Positions 10,700-19,748 of a stretch of 64,000 bases of DNA are shown here, one piece after another. The notes beneath the pieces were generated by a model. The model ran no database searches, was not told where the DNA came from, and was given only the letters and a program-made list of their open reading frames with translations. Within the stretch, counting starts at the first letter, position 1, and every line of letters begins with the position of its first letter. A program made the translations under genes and the position numbers. Origin of the DNA: UBA10649 sp963793105 (GTDB taxonomy: Bacteria; Actinomycetota; Actinomycetes; S36-B12); assembly GCA_963793105.1 (NCBI GenBank), contig CAWBZB010000010.1, forward strand, positions 58,952-122,951, written 5' to 3'.

Positions 10700-11403
10700 C
10701 AGGTGCGCCTCAACGCGACGAAGATGTCGTGCTCGATGATCCACCACAGGTCCAGTCGATCGGCCCATGCCACCAGTGTCGACCGAGACGGATACTGCGC
10801 ATATTCAGTCTGGCTCGGATCGAAGCAGCGAACGTCATCGACGAGGACCGTCACAGCATCGAACTGAGTCATATGGGCCTCGATCTGCGAGCTTCTCGGC
10901 GAGGATGGGGGTATCCTGAGCACCCTTGAAGGTGACGCCCGCCGAGAAGTGGCCGTCCAGCCAGAAGCTCACGTTCCCCGAGACACGACCAAGCACTAGC
11001 TCGAGGGCGGACTCGGACGTGCCCTCGACCACCGACACCTTTGTGCGCGAGGTGAAGCGCTGCCGGGCCCCGGCGGCCAGCGTGGGGCTGGGCTCGATTG
11101 TGTAGACATGGGAGGCGAACTCCGCAAGGAATGCCGTTGTGTCCCCGTAGTAGGTACCCGTCTCAATCCAGACTCGATCCTCACCGCCGTAACGCCTAAG
11201 GACCTCCCACTTCACGTGGGTTGGACACGGCATCGGATAGCCCGCTTTGCGCCAGGTGCGCTCGCTCCGCCATCACCCTGAGACTTCTGCGCAGGGGTTG
11301 GGGGGACAGCGCGACGCAGTACGTTCACTCCTAGCTCCACTTTCGTCACGGAACCGTAGAAGCACGGTCTGACTCGTGAGCCTAGCCACTTACCGTCGCG
11401 CAT
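10699..11403 (-). CDS. methyltransferase-like protein (class I fold), frameshifted
   Basis: The first frame (MRDGKWLGSRVRPCFYGSV, ATG at 11403) joins near 11245 to YPMPCPTHVKWEVLRRYG, then to VWIETGTYYGDTTAFLAEFA, the glycine-rich SAM loop. HVYTIEPSPTLAAGARQRF, NVSFWLDGHFSAGVTFKG and TPILAEKL follow. A last shift near 10885 gives FDAVTVLVDDVRCFDPSQ and HDIFVALRRT. This pattern occurs in SAM methyltransferase-fold proteins of surface-glycan loci. Catalysis is not shown by a conserved acceptor motif. Its stop overlaps the next start (TGATG), so the two are translationally coupled. Confidence 0.6.
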
Positions 11404-11437
11404 CTCCGGAGGAATGGGGCGGCTGTGGCGCCCTCGA

Positions 11438-12315
11438 TCAGTGGATCCATGTCAGGGCACCGTCCGGCAGGTCTGGGCAGCAGGGAGCAAGCAGGTCCGC
11501 GGCGCAATTGCCGACCGTCCCGTCGGTGCGCTGCAGCCGGCGATTCACGTACGTGACTTCGAGCGCATCGGGAAGCTCGAGCCCCGGCAGGCTCCACACA
11601 GCCGCGTGGTTGTTCGCGTGGACGGCGACGGGCACGAACATCGCGTTGAGCCGCTCGAGCACCGCCAGTTTCGCGGTCGGGTCGAGGATCAGGTCACCGA
11701 GGTCGTGCAGCTCGACACCGATCACGCCGAATCGATCAAGGATGGCGTCGTCGCACTCAGCCAGCTGCTCCCATTCGGCTCCTTCCGCGTCAAGGAGGAG
11801 GAGCAGGTCGCCGGACTCCGCGCCGAAGGAGGTCGTCGACGATGTCGGCGAGTGTCCGGAGGGCCGGGTCGGTATTCGGGCTGCCCAGGCCGACCTTGTG
11901 GAAGGTGATGGCGTCGTGCGGGGTGGGCAGGCCGTCGACGGTGTGATCCCACGCATGGACGGCGAGGCCCTGCTGCCGCGAGCTGCACGTCGACGTCGTT
12001 GTTGTCCCCGACCCCGATCGACACGACCCCCGACACGGCCTTGCTGAGGCCGGCGGGAAGCACATAGCCGCCGTCGTAGGGCGAGCCGAGCCGTTCCAGC
12101 GGCAGCGCAGGGAACTGGTACGGGGTCAGCGAGTCGATGAAGGACTCCACCCAGCCGCCCGCGCGTCCCGAGATGTCCGTGACCCGCTCGAGGATCTCGA
12201 CCCGTCGCTGGAGCTGGAGGATCTGGACATCGGGCCGGTTGTGGGTCCCTCGGACGATCCTCCGGCTCCACGCCCTCACGGGGTTCGTCGGCTTGATGAA
12301 CGCAGGCTTCTTCAT
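11438..12315 (-). CDS. FkbM-family methyltransferase, frameshifted
   Basis: ATG at 12315 (MKKPAFIKPTNPVRAW), with AGGA eight bases upstream. The middle has LERLGSPYDGGYVLPAGL and VVSIGVGDNNDVDVQLA, close to the SAM-binding strand of FkbM-type proteins, then HAITFHKVGLG-like sequence. After shifts near 11960 and 11840 the C-terminus holds LLLLLDAEGAEWEQL (the D-x-E-G-x-E motif of FkbM methyltransferases) and FGVIGVELHDLGDL. It probably O-methylates a sugar hydroxyl. It is divergent from the GT4 gene at 12424, with 108 bases between starts that include TACGAT (reverse strand 12378-12383) as a possible -10. Confidence 0.75.
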
Positions 12316-12423
12316 TGTCCGTTTCCTGGCCGCCGTGTGATCCCTGCCGCCTGATCTCGACGTGAGAACGTATGCCTATCGTAGGTCGAAGCGTCATCGA
12401 TCGCGCCGCTGAAGGGGGTCGTC

Positions 12424-13525
12424 ATGGAGGTCTACTTCGACCCCCAGACGTTCCTTCGACAGCGGACGGGCGGCATCTCCCGGCTGTTCACCGACCTTAT
12501 CCGCGAGTTCGACCAAGACCCCGCTATCGGCGTCGAAGCGGTCCTGCCCATTCCACTGGTCGAACAACGCCATCGTGGCCGAGGAACTATCCGCACCGCG
12601 GCATTCGGTCAACCCCGACGTGGCTCCCTACGAGCGGCGCTCGTATGCGCCTTGGTGGCTGCGCGGGCCGCACGGTGGTCCAGAGGTGCGACATCGTCCA
12701 CCACACGTACTACAGCAAGCGATTCCTGCATCGCTCGTCGCACTGCAAGCAGGTCACCACGGTGTACGACATGATCCCGGAGTTGCTCGCCGAGGACGCG
12801 AGCGCATCACGGGAAGCCACCTGCAAAGCGGGATTACGTCGAGCAGATGCGACCTAGTCATCTGCGTCAGCGAGTCCACCCGTCGGGACCTATCTGCGAC
12901 GTCTACGGGGACGTGCAGGCGATCGTCCGGGTCATTCCGATCGCCGTCGCGTCGGGTTTCCAACCCGGCCTGGACCCGCTGCCCTGGCCTTCCCGCTGCG
13001 GATGTACCTCTGTACGTTGGCTCGCGCAAGGGCTACAAGGACTTCGCGCTGCTCACCGCGGCGCTGAAGTCAATGACGCGCGAGGGCCTCGACGTGCCGC
13101 TGTCGTCGTTGGCGAGCCGTTCACGACCCGAAGAGGCGAGACTCATACGTGATGCGGGCCTGACCCGTACCGTCAGTCAGCACAGGATGTCCGATGACGA
13201 GCTGCGACGCGCCTACTCGAACTGTGTCATGGCTGGTCCAGACATCCCGGTATGAGGGCTTTGGCCTGACACCTCTCGAGGGAATGGCCTCGGGAGTACC
13301 CGTCATCGTGGCTGACGCCTCATCCATGCCAGAGGTGGGCGGTGACGTCGCCCAGTACTTCACGCCGGTGATGCCGAGGATCTGACAAGCGTCATGATTC
13401 GCACGCTTACCGACGAAACGCTACGCCGCGAGCTGTCACGACGAGGACTACTCGAGCAGCGCTGTTCAGTACGGCTCAGATGGCGCGAACGAACAGCGGA
13501 CGCGTACGCCGAGATTCTTCGCTGA
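12424..13525 (+). CDS. glycosyltransferase family 4 (GT-B), heavily frameshifted
   Basis: ATG at 12424 follows the strong ribosome site AAGGGGGT. The N-terminus MEVYFDPQTFLRQRTGGISR carries the acceptor-loop G-G of GT4 mannosyl-type enzymes. Pieces in different frames follow in family order: CDIVHHTYYSKRFL, VTTVYDMIPELLAED, CDLVICVSESTRRDL, VPLYVGSRKGYKDFALLTAA, MSDDELRRAYSNC and RYEGFGLTPLEGMASGVPV (E-x7-E motif), then DASSMPEVGGDVAQYF. At least six frame changes are needed. The stop at 13525 directly abuts the convergent sugar transferase. It most resembles WbdB/MtfB-like mannosyltransferases, so a mannose or heptose donor is plausible. Confidence 0.8.
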
Positions 13526-15026
13526 CTACACAGCACCCCGGCCCTGGATCACCGCGCGAACCGTGCGCGCAAGCAGCACCACGTCGCCCGAGAGCGACCA
13601 GCTCTCGACGTAGTAGAGGTCCAGTTGCAGCGCCTCGCTCCACGTGAGGTCCGAGCGGCCCTCCACCTGCCAGAGGCCCGTCAGGCCCGGCTTGAGGGCC
13701 AGCCGCCGGTAGGCCTCGAGCTCGTAGCGGTCGACGTCGTCGAGAGGGTGGGGGCGAGGGCCGACGAGGCTCATGGAGCCGCCCGACGACGTTGAACAGC
13801 TGGGGCAGCTCGTCCAGCGACCACCGGCGCAGGAAGCGTCCGACGCCGGTGATGCGAGGGTCGCGCGCCATCTTGAACATCGGATCGGCGAGGTCGTGCT
13901 GACGACGCAGGGAGTCCTTCTGCTGGTCGGCGTCCGCGACCATGGTGCGGAACTTCAGCATGGTGAACGGCCGCCCTCCCGGCCGATGCGCACCTGGCGG
14001 AAGATCGACCGGGCCCTTCGACGACACGCGAACGGCGATCGCGCACGCGAGCATGACGGGACTCAGCAGCACGATCATGGTGAGCGCGACGACGAGGTCC
14101 AGCGATCGCTTGGCGAAGCGCTGGGGGCGACTCAGGGCCGCCTCGTCGAGGTGGAGCAGCGGCAAGCCCGGCCGCCGGGCGCACGCTCAGCCGCGGCCCG
14201 GCGATGTCCATCATCGCCGGCGCGATGAGCAGGTCGATGTCTCGACCCTCGAGCCGCCAGGCGAGTTGCCGGATGGCCTCTCCGGTGAGGGTCTCGGACG
14301 GTGCCACCGCGACCGCCTCGGCGTTGGATCGCTCGAGCACGACGTCCAGGCCGGTCGAGCCACGCGCTGAGCGGCTCTCGGCGGCACGTTGCGGCGCGGG
14401 GCATCGCGCCACGACCGCGTAGCCGGCGAACGCGTCGCGGGTGAGGCGATCGTCGATCTCGTCGCTGGCGGGACCGCTGCCGACGACCACGGTCCGGTAC
14501 TGGTATTCCCCGCGACCGCGGCGGCGGTAGAGCCAGCCACGCCAGATGAACCGCACGGCCACGATGAGGATCAGGCCCAGGGGGAGGGAGACGAAGGCGT
14601 AGGCGCGGGAGATGTCGGCCCGGACGAGGTAGCTGAGCCCAGCCACGACGGCGAAGGTGTAGAGGGTCGCGGAGACGACCCGCCGGATCTCCTCGGTGCC
14701 CAGGCCGATGACGCGCTGGTCGTAGGACCCGCGAAGGGCGAGCATTCCCAGCCACAGGACGGCGATGACGACGGGCGCGCCGTAGATGGCCAGGACCGGA
14801 TCGATGGCCCAGGTGCTCGCCCGCGAGCTGATGAGCAGGCCGACCAGCATGACGAACAGAACGACGAGGGCATCCGAGGCGACCAGACGCGTCCGGAAGG
14901 GCCGCGAGGATCTCGTGCTGTCCTCGTGGAGGCTACCTGCCTTCGAGCTTCCGACGGAGGACTGGTAGCGCTCGACGACCGACAGCCCGGCCCAGTCGGT
15001 GAGCTTCGTCCAGGCTTGTCCGGCAC
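13526..15026 (-). CDS. polyprenyl glycosylphosphotransferase (WbaP/WcaJ type), frameshifted
   Basis: This enzyme starts lipid-linked glycan assembly by moving a sugar-1-phosphate from a nucleotide sugar to undecaprenyl phosphate at the inner membrane. Four N-terminal membrane helices (about 14870-14530) precede a CoA-binding-like domain (YRTVVVGSGPASDEIDDRLT). Then come the amphipathic reentrant helix KRSLDLVVALTMIVLLSPVM, the catalytic region MLKFRTMVADADQQKDS and RFLRRWSLDELPQLFNVV, and the end SLVGPRPHPLDD and LKPGLTGLWQVEGRSDLTW. Frames change near 14990, 14160 and 13780. GTG at 15026 has GGAGGTGA just upstream. It is the last gene of the heptose operon. Confidence 0.88.
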
Positions 15027-15028
15027 CG

Positions 15029-15958
15029 TCACCTCCGCCAGCCGCCGTCGGGCAGTGTCGCGCACCTTGAGGGCCATCGCCTTCGCGAGCACCGGGTACG
15101 CCACATAGCGCGCCAGCGTCTCCTCCGCCGTCTCGGCGACTGTCGCTGCCCGTCCAGGATCGCGCGTAGTTCGAGTTGACGACCACGCCCACGAAACCGC
15201 GGGCGATGTCGTCTGGCCCGATCCCCCGCAGCGCGTACTCCAGGTGCTGGCCCTCGTGGTGGAAGGTCTTGACCAGTGGCTCCCGGACCTCGATCGGGAT
15301 GACTCCGCGACTTCTGGAGCCAGAAGTTGTACCAGGAGAACTCGTAGGGGGCCTCGGCCAGCAGGTCGCGGTAGTCCCAGCCGCGCGGCTCCATGAAGTC
15401 ACGCTTGAGCGACGCCAGCACCGTAGCTGAGAAGACCTGGTGCCCGTGGCAGGTGAGCAGCCGTGCGGTCGTCCAGCCCCACGAGCTCCTGGATCCGTCG
15501 CAGGTTGACCTCCCGACCCTTCCAGTGCTCCTCGTAGTAGCGCGGCTCCACCTTCAGCTCGTTGTCCTCCACCAGGACGGTGTAGGGGGTCGTCTCGTCG
15601 AACATGAAGTCGTCGCGCGCCGAAGGGCCGGACGAACACCGCGTCGGAGTCGACGCAGAAGTAGTTCTCGGTGAGTCCCAGCTCCCAGAAGGCGAGCTTG
15701 ACGATCTCCTGGTTGATGTAGCCCGGGCGGATCCCGGCGACTGGCTCGTCCACGAGGTGCTGGCCGAGGGAGCTCTCGCGCGAGAACGTTCGACGCCGGC
15801 GACCGGCCAGGTCGCCGAAGGCGGCAAGGTCACCATCCGGGACGACGACGTAGAGGGGGAGACCTTCGGCGTTGAACTGCGTGCAAACTGGCGACCAAGC
15901 GCCGTGCGTGGTCGAGGTCCGGCCCGTAGGACTTCAGGAGCATGCCGAGCCGGTGCAT
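15029..15958 (-). CDS. DUF6492 family protein (putative glycosyltransferase), frameshifted
   Basis: ATG at 15958 gives MHRLGMLLKSYGPDLDHARR, followed in other frames by YINQEIVKLAFWELGLTENY, FCVDSDAVFVRPF (a D-x-D after a strand), DDFMFDETTPYTVLVEDNEL, NLRRIQELVGLDD, WYNFWLQKS and VKTFHHEGQHLEYALRGIG. This is the DUF6492 pattern found in polysaccharide loci. The D-S-D motif and the fold suggested by it point to a GT-A glycosyltransferase, but no activity is established to my knowledge. The 3' end overlaps the ribosome site of the next gene. At least four frame changes. Confidence 0.68.
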
Positions 15959-15967
15959 ATCCGAAGG

Positions 15968-16849
15968 CTAGTCCTTCGTCGCCTCGATCACGCCGGCCGA
16001 GCACAGGAACATGCCGCGCCAGTGTCGCTGTCCTCCATGGCCATCCCCGCCTCGCGGAAGGCGGGTCCGACAGCGCCGGCCAGCATCGGCGGCGTGACGT
16101 GGTAGTTGTACCAGTGGAAGCGGATGTCGCTGAAGCCCTTGCTCGCGGACGAGGTCGGCGAGCTCGAACGGGTTGTGGAACTTGGCGAGGATCTCGTCGT
16201 AGGCCGGAGCCTTCGACGGTGCCAGTCGCGCTTGGGCGGCTTGTCCATCGCGAGCCGCGGCTCGAGCTCGGCCGCGACGACGTCCTTGATCTCCTGCCGG
16301 CTGGTCCTTGAGCAGGTCGTCCTCGATGAACTCCATGGTCAGCCGGTTGAACGAGTACAGGCGACAGCATCGAGTTGCGGAACTGGAGGAACAGCGTGCC
16401 GCCGGACGGGATGAAGGCGCTCATGTTCTCGACGACCGCGCCCTCGTCGCGCACGTGCGGAAGGACGCCCAGGGCCATCACGCCGTCGTACGGTCCGGTC
16501 GCGATCGCGTCCTCGAGGGTGGACCGGTCCTGGATGTCGCCCCAGGTGAGCACGCTGGAGTCGAGGCCCTTGGCCTCGAACTGCGCGCGGGCGACCTCGA
16601 GCATCCCCTCGGAGAGGTCGCTGCCGCCCACGCGCAGGCCCAGCTCGGCCATCGCGGCGAGCGGTGATCCGTCGCCGATCCCCAGCTCGTAGATGCTGGT
16701 CGAGGCCGAGGTCGATGCACCCGCTCCTTGATCCTCTTGAGCCGGAAGTAGTTCGCCGGGTACTCCTCGGACGTCAGGATCCTGCTCTCGTCGTACTGCT
16801 CCGAGTACGTCGGGGCACTGGCGTCGTAGTGCTCGACAACCTCGGCCAT
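15968..16849 (-). CDS. class I SAM-dependent methyltransferase, frameshifted
   Basis: Begins MAEVVEHYDASAPTYSEQYD, typical of UbiE/SmtA-like methyltransferases. After a shift near 16700 come LRVGGSDLSEGMLEVARAQF (SAM ribose-binding acidic residue and motif post I), YDGVMALGVLPHVRDEGAVV and FIPSGGTLFLQFRNSM (motifs IV-VI). Further shifts give TMEFIEDDLLKDQ, YDEILAKFHNPFELADLV and FHWYNYHVTPPML. The last segment reads GMFLCSAGVIEATKD. The start ATG at 16849 overlaps the stop of the upstream DUF4910 gene as TGATG. It probably methylates a sugar nucleotide or glycan residue. It lies in the heptose operon. Confidence 0.78.
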
Positions 16850-18183
16850 CAGGTCACGGCTCCTGCTCGTAGGCGATTGCTCTGGTGGTGCATTCGTATC
16901 AGGTCATGGTCCACGAGCTCCTGGACCATCGCAACCAGGGTCTCCTCGTCCTCGTCGAACAGCTCCACCATGTCCGAGATCGCGTGCTGGCCGTCGGCGT
17001 AGGCGAGGATGTTGGTGCGGAGCATGACCTCGTCGGACGTGTTCTTGTTCAGCATCGTGTGGTAGAGCCCGCGCTTGCCGAGCTGCGGCTCGCCGTACTG
17101 CGTGGCCAGCGGCACCGGCTCCGCTCTCGAGGGTCTCGATGCACTCCCGGATCGCGTCGAAGCCGCCCTGGAGCCCGGTCGGCGTGACGACGTGGTCAAG
17201 GTCGTCGAGCGACGTGTGGTACTCGGGGTAGTCGCCGTAGCGGCTGCGCATGAGGGAGATGAACGGCAGGTCGACCCCGGCGAGCCCGTAGGTGCGCTCA
17301 TCGCTGCCGCGTCCGAGGTAGGAGTACGTGACGACGTTCTCTCGGGTGGCGAGGACCCGCTTGGCGATGCGGTCGATCCGCGTGTTGCCGAGTCGGGAGG
17401 CCAGGTAGGTGAAGGCGCCGGTCGTCGCCGATGCAGGTGAGCTGGAAGCCGGCGATGACGTTGTCCCGCAGCGCGTCGAGGTTGCGTGAGGCGTAGGTGA
17501 TCGCGCCGATCGACTCCGGCGTGAAGGCGATCCGGTAGGTGTAGTGGCGGTCGGGCAGCTGCATGAGCCACCGGGCGAGTCCGGTGGCCACCACCGGTCC
17601 GGAGAGCTCGTTGTTGGCCATCGACGGGTGGCACACGTACGTGGAGAGGAAGACCTCGTCCGTCGACTCCCCCGGGAGGATCAGCTCCCCGTAGGTCAGG
17701 CTGCCCGGCTCCAGCGCGCTGTCGATGACGGCCCGGTAGGTGCCCGGCCGGAGGCCCTCGCGCACGCGCGTGCGGCAGGCAGAAGCCCCACGTGCGGTGG
17801 TAGTAGCTGGTGACGAAGGGGATGGCGTCCGGCTGCTCGGGGATCGAGTGCAGGTGCGGCTGCGAGCTCGTCGAGGGTCGAGCTCGGCGTCGACCGGCAT
17901 CGAGTAGCCGACGACGTGCAGGTTGCTGTCGGCGTAGTCGACGACGACGTCGCCGTCCGGGCCGATGAGTCGGGCGCCACGGATGGTCCACTCGTCCGGG
18001 ACCGTCCAGTCGAAGGCCTGAGTGCCGGTCGGCACCTCGTGGATGGTCAGGCCGGGGAGCTCCTCCTGGAGGATGCGGCAGGGTCTGCCGGACGCCCTCG
18101 CCGGTGATGCTGCGGTGGATCGGCCACAGTCGCCGGGCGAGGTCGTGCATGTACTGGCCGTCGTAGGTCATCGGGCTCGTCAC
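16849..18183 (-). CDS. DUF4910/DUF2172 aminopeptidase-like protein with C-terminal winged helix, frameshifted
   Basis: The start is GTG at 18183 (V/MTSPMTYDGQYMHDLARRLW). Next come IHRSITGEGVRQTL, TQAFDWTVPDEWTIRGARLI and GDVVVDYADSNLHVVGYSMP (the inserted domain), then EVFLSTYVCHPSMANNELSG with the conserved His and Asn-Asn-Glu-Leu of the zinc-peptidase-like centre, YRIAFTPESIGAI, SRYGDYPEYHTSLDDLDHV, and a C-terminal helix-turn-helix (DEVMLRTNILAYADGQHAIS). This order is that of DUF4910 proteins, M28-like folds often encoded in surface-polysaccharide clusters. The biochemical function is unknown. About five frame changes. It sits between GmhA and a methyltransferase in an operon with overlapping or adjacent ends. 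Confidence 0.75.
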   Translation of the reverse strand: MTSPMTYDGQYMHDLARRLWPIHRSITGEGVRQTLPHPPGGAPRPDHPRGADRHSGLRLDGPGRVDHPWRPTHRPGRRRRRRLRRQQPARRRLLDAGRRRARPSTSSQPHLHSIPEQPDAIPFVTSYYHRTWGFCLPHARARGPPAGHLPGRHRQRAGAGQPDLRGADPPGGVDGRGLPLHVRVPPVDGQQRALRTGGGHRTRPVAHAAARPPLHLPDRLHAGVDRRDHLRLTQPRRAAGQRHRRLPAHLHRRRPAPSPTWPPDSATRGSTASPSGSSPPERTSSRTPTSDAAAMSAPTGSPGSTCRSSPSCAAATATTPSTTRRSTTLTTSSRRPGSRAASTRSGSASRPSRAEPVPLATQYGEPQLGKRGLYHTMLNKNTSDEVMLRTNILAYADGQHAISDMVELFDEDEETLVAMVQELVDHDLIRMHHQSNRLRAGAVT

Positions 18184-18186
18184 GGT

Positions 18187-18789
18187 CTACGCGTCGTGCG
18201 GGTGAGGGTTCGTCGGGCCCGTGCGACCCTCGTGCGTCAGGGCCTTGAACAGCCAGTGCACGACGACGAGGTGGACGTTCTCGAGGACCTGCATGTCGGT
18301 GGAGTCGACGCGGACCTCGATGTCGGCGAACTCCGAGAGCCGGCCGCCGTTGCGGCCCACCAGGATCGCGACGGGGTACCCGTTCGTCTTCGCCCACTCG
18401 GCCGCGGTCACCACGTTCGGGGAGTTGCCGCTGCCCGAGATGGCGAGGACCGCGTCGCCGGGGCGGGCCAGCTGCTCCAGCTGGTTGCGCATGGCGTCCT
18501 CGAAGCCGAAGTCGTTCGCCCAGGCCGACTGGGTGATCGCCTGCTCGTTGATGGACAGGGCCCGGATCGGCGACTCGCGGCTCGCCCCGATGCCCTTGCC
18601 GACGTCGCAGGCCATGTGCGACCCGGTGGACGAGGAGCCGCCGTTGCCCATCGTCCACAGGATGCCCTGGCTCTCGCCGAGTGACGCGATGAGTCCGGCC
18701 AGCCGCTGCAGGACCTCCTGGTCGAGGGCCTGGATCGCAGCGACGGTCTCGTCCAGCGATGCCTGGGCGCGCGCGAGGTCAAGACTCAT
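18187..18789 (-). CDS. gmhA: D-sedoheptulose-7-phosphate isomerase (SIS domain)
   Basis: An intact 200-residue SIS protein and the first enzyme of NDP-heptose synthesis (sedoheptulose-7-P to D-glycero-manno-heptose-7-P). It shows WTMGNGGSSSTGSHMACDVG (substrate-phosphate loop), RALSINEQAITQSAWANDFG, DAVLAISGSGNSPNVVTAAE (second SIS phosphate loop) and VLENVHLVVVHWLFKALTHE, with the C-terminal His of the family. The ATG at 18789 overlaps the HddA stop, sharing ATGAGTCTTGA. The neighbouring kinase and phosphatase-transferase strongly support the heptose assignment. Confidence 0.88.
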   Translation of the reverse strand: MSLDLARAQASLDETVAAIQALDQEVLQRLAGLIASLGESQGILWTMGNGGSSSTGSHMACDVGKGIGASRESPIRALSINEQAITQSAWANDFGFEDAMRNQLEQLARPGDAVLAISGSGNSPNVVTAAEWAKTNGYPVAILVGRNGGRLSEFADIEVRVDSTDMQVLENVHLVVVHWLFKALTHEGRTGPTNPHPHDA

Positions 18790-19748
18790 GGATGACGCCT
18801 GCTCCTTGGGTGCTGATCCGGAAGCCGAGTCGCTTCGGGAACTGGGCGGCGAACCGCTCATGCTCGGCCGGCGGGGACGTAGAACGCGAGGTACCCGCTC
18901 CCACCGGCTCCCAGTAGTTTCCCACCCGTCGCCCCGGCGGCCAGACCCCGGGCGTAGATCTCGTCGACATCGGGGTTCGAGACGCCCTCGGCCACCTCCC
19001 GCTTGAGGGCCCACGCCTCGTCCAGCAGGGGCCCGAGGTCGTCCATGTCGGTCAGCAGGGCGCGCTTGCCCTGCTGCGACCAGTTCGACCATCCGGCGGG
19101 TCACGTCCTCGCCCTTGGAGCCGGTCGAGATGCCGCCGCCCTGCCTGGCCAGCAGCTCGCTGGCGCTTCGCGGCGTGCCCACCGGCACGAGGTGCAGGTT
19201 CGACTCCAGGGCAGCCACCTCGGCGGCTCCCAGGCCCACGGACTCGACCTCGACGTCGCGGTCCGGAGAACCGGATGACGTTGACGCCGCCGAGGGCACT
19301 GGCCCACTGGTCCTGGTAGCCGATCGGCTCGCTCAGGACGTCGATCTCGATCTCGCAGGCCTCCCGGGCCAGGTCGACCGGCGTGGACGGGATGCCGCAG
19401 GAGTGCCGGACGAAGGCCAGGAAGGCGACCGTGAAGGAGGACGACGAGCCCAGCCCGGTCCCGGCTGGGACGTCGGACATGACGGCGATGTCGATGTCGG
19501 TGACGCCGTAGCGGCTCAGCACCTCGCGGGCGATCGGGTGCTTGAGATCGCCGGGCCGCGGCGACGTCCTCGGTGAGCGAGTACTTCAGGACGATGCCCT
19601 CGCGGTGGGTGAACGGGTGCCCGACGATGAACACGCGCCGGTCGATGGCGAAGGACAGGACCGCTCCCTCGTTCTCCGCGAGGAAGGCCGGCAGGTCCGA
19701 GCCTCCGCCGAACAGGCTGACGCGCAGCGGGCCCTGGGCGATCAGCAT
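18779..19748 (-). CDS. hddA: D-glycero-alpha-D-manno-heptose-7-phosphate kinase (GHMP), frameshifted
   Basis: The GHMP kinase that phosphorylates heptose-7-P at O-1 in the alpha (GDP-heptose) branch. It starts MLIAQGPLRVSLFGGGSDLP, with the GHMP motif 1 (R-V-S-F-x-G-G-G-S-D) diagnostic of the HddA/capsular kinase group. After shifts come DVPAGTGLGSSSSFTVAFLA (ATP-binding motif 2), SEPIGYQDQWASALGGVN and GATGGKLLGAGGSGYLAFYV (motif 3). The ATG at 19748 overlaps the end of the upstream fusion gene (ATGCTGA). Three or more frame changes (near 19550, 19260, 19075 and 18870). The end overlaps gmhA. Confidence 0.87.

Noticed and set aside
13771..15753. A single 660-residue protein on the minus strand
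   Set aside because: It is a frame accident joining a DUF6492 gene (start 15958) with the phosphoglycosyltransferase (start 15026). Each half has its own family motifs, and a GGAGGTGA site lies between them.
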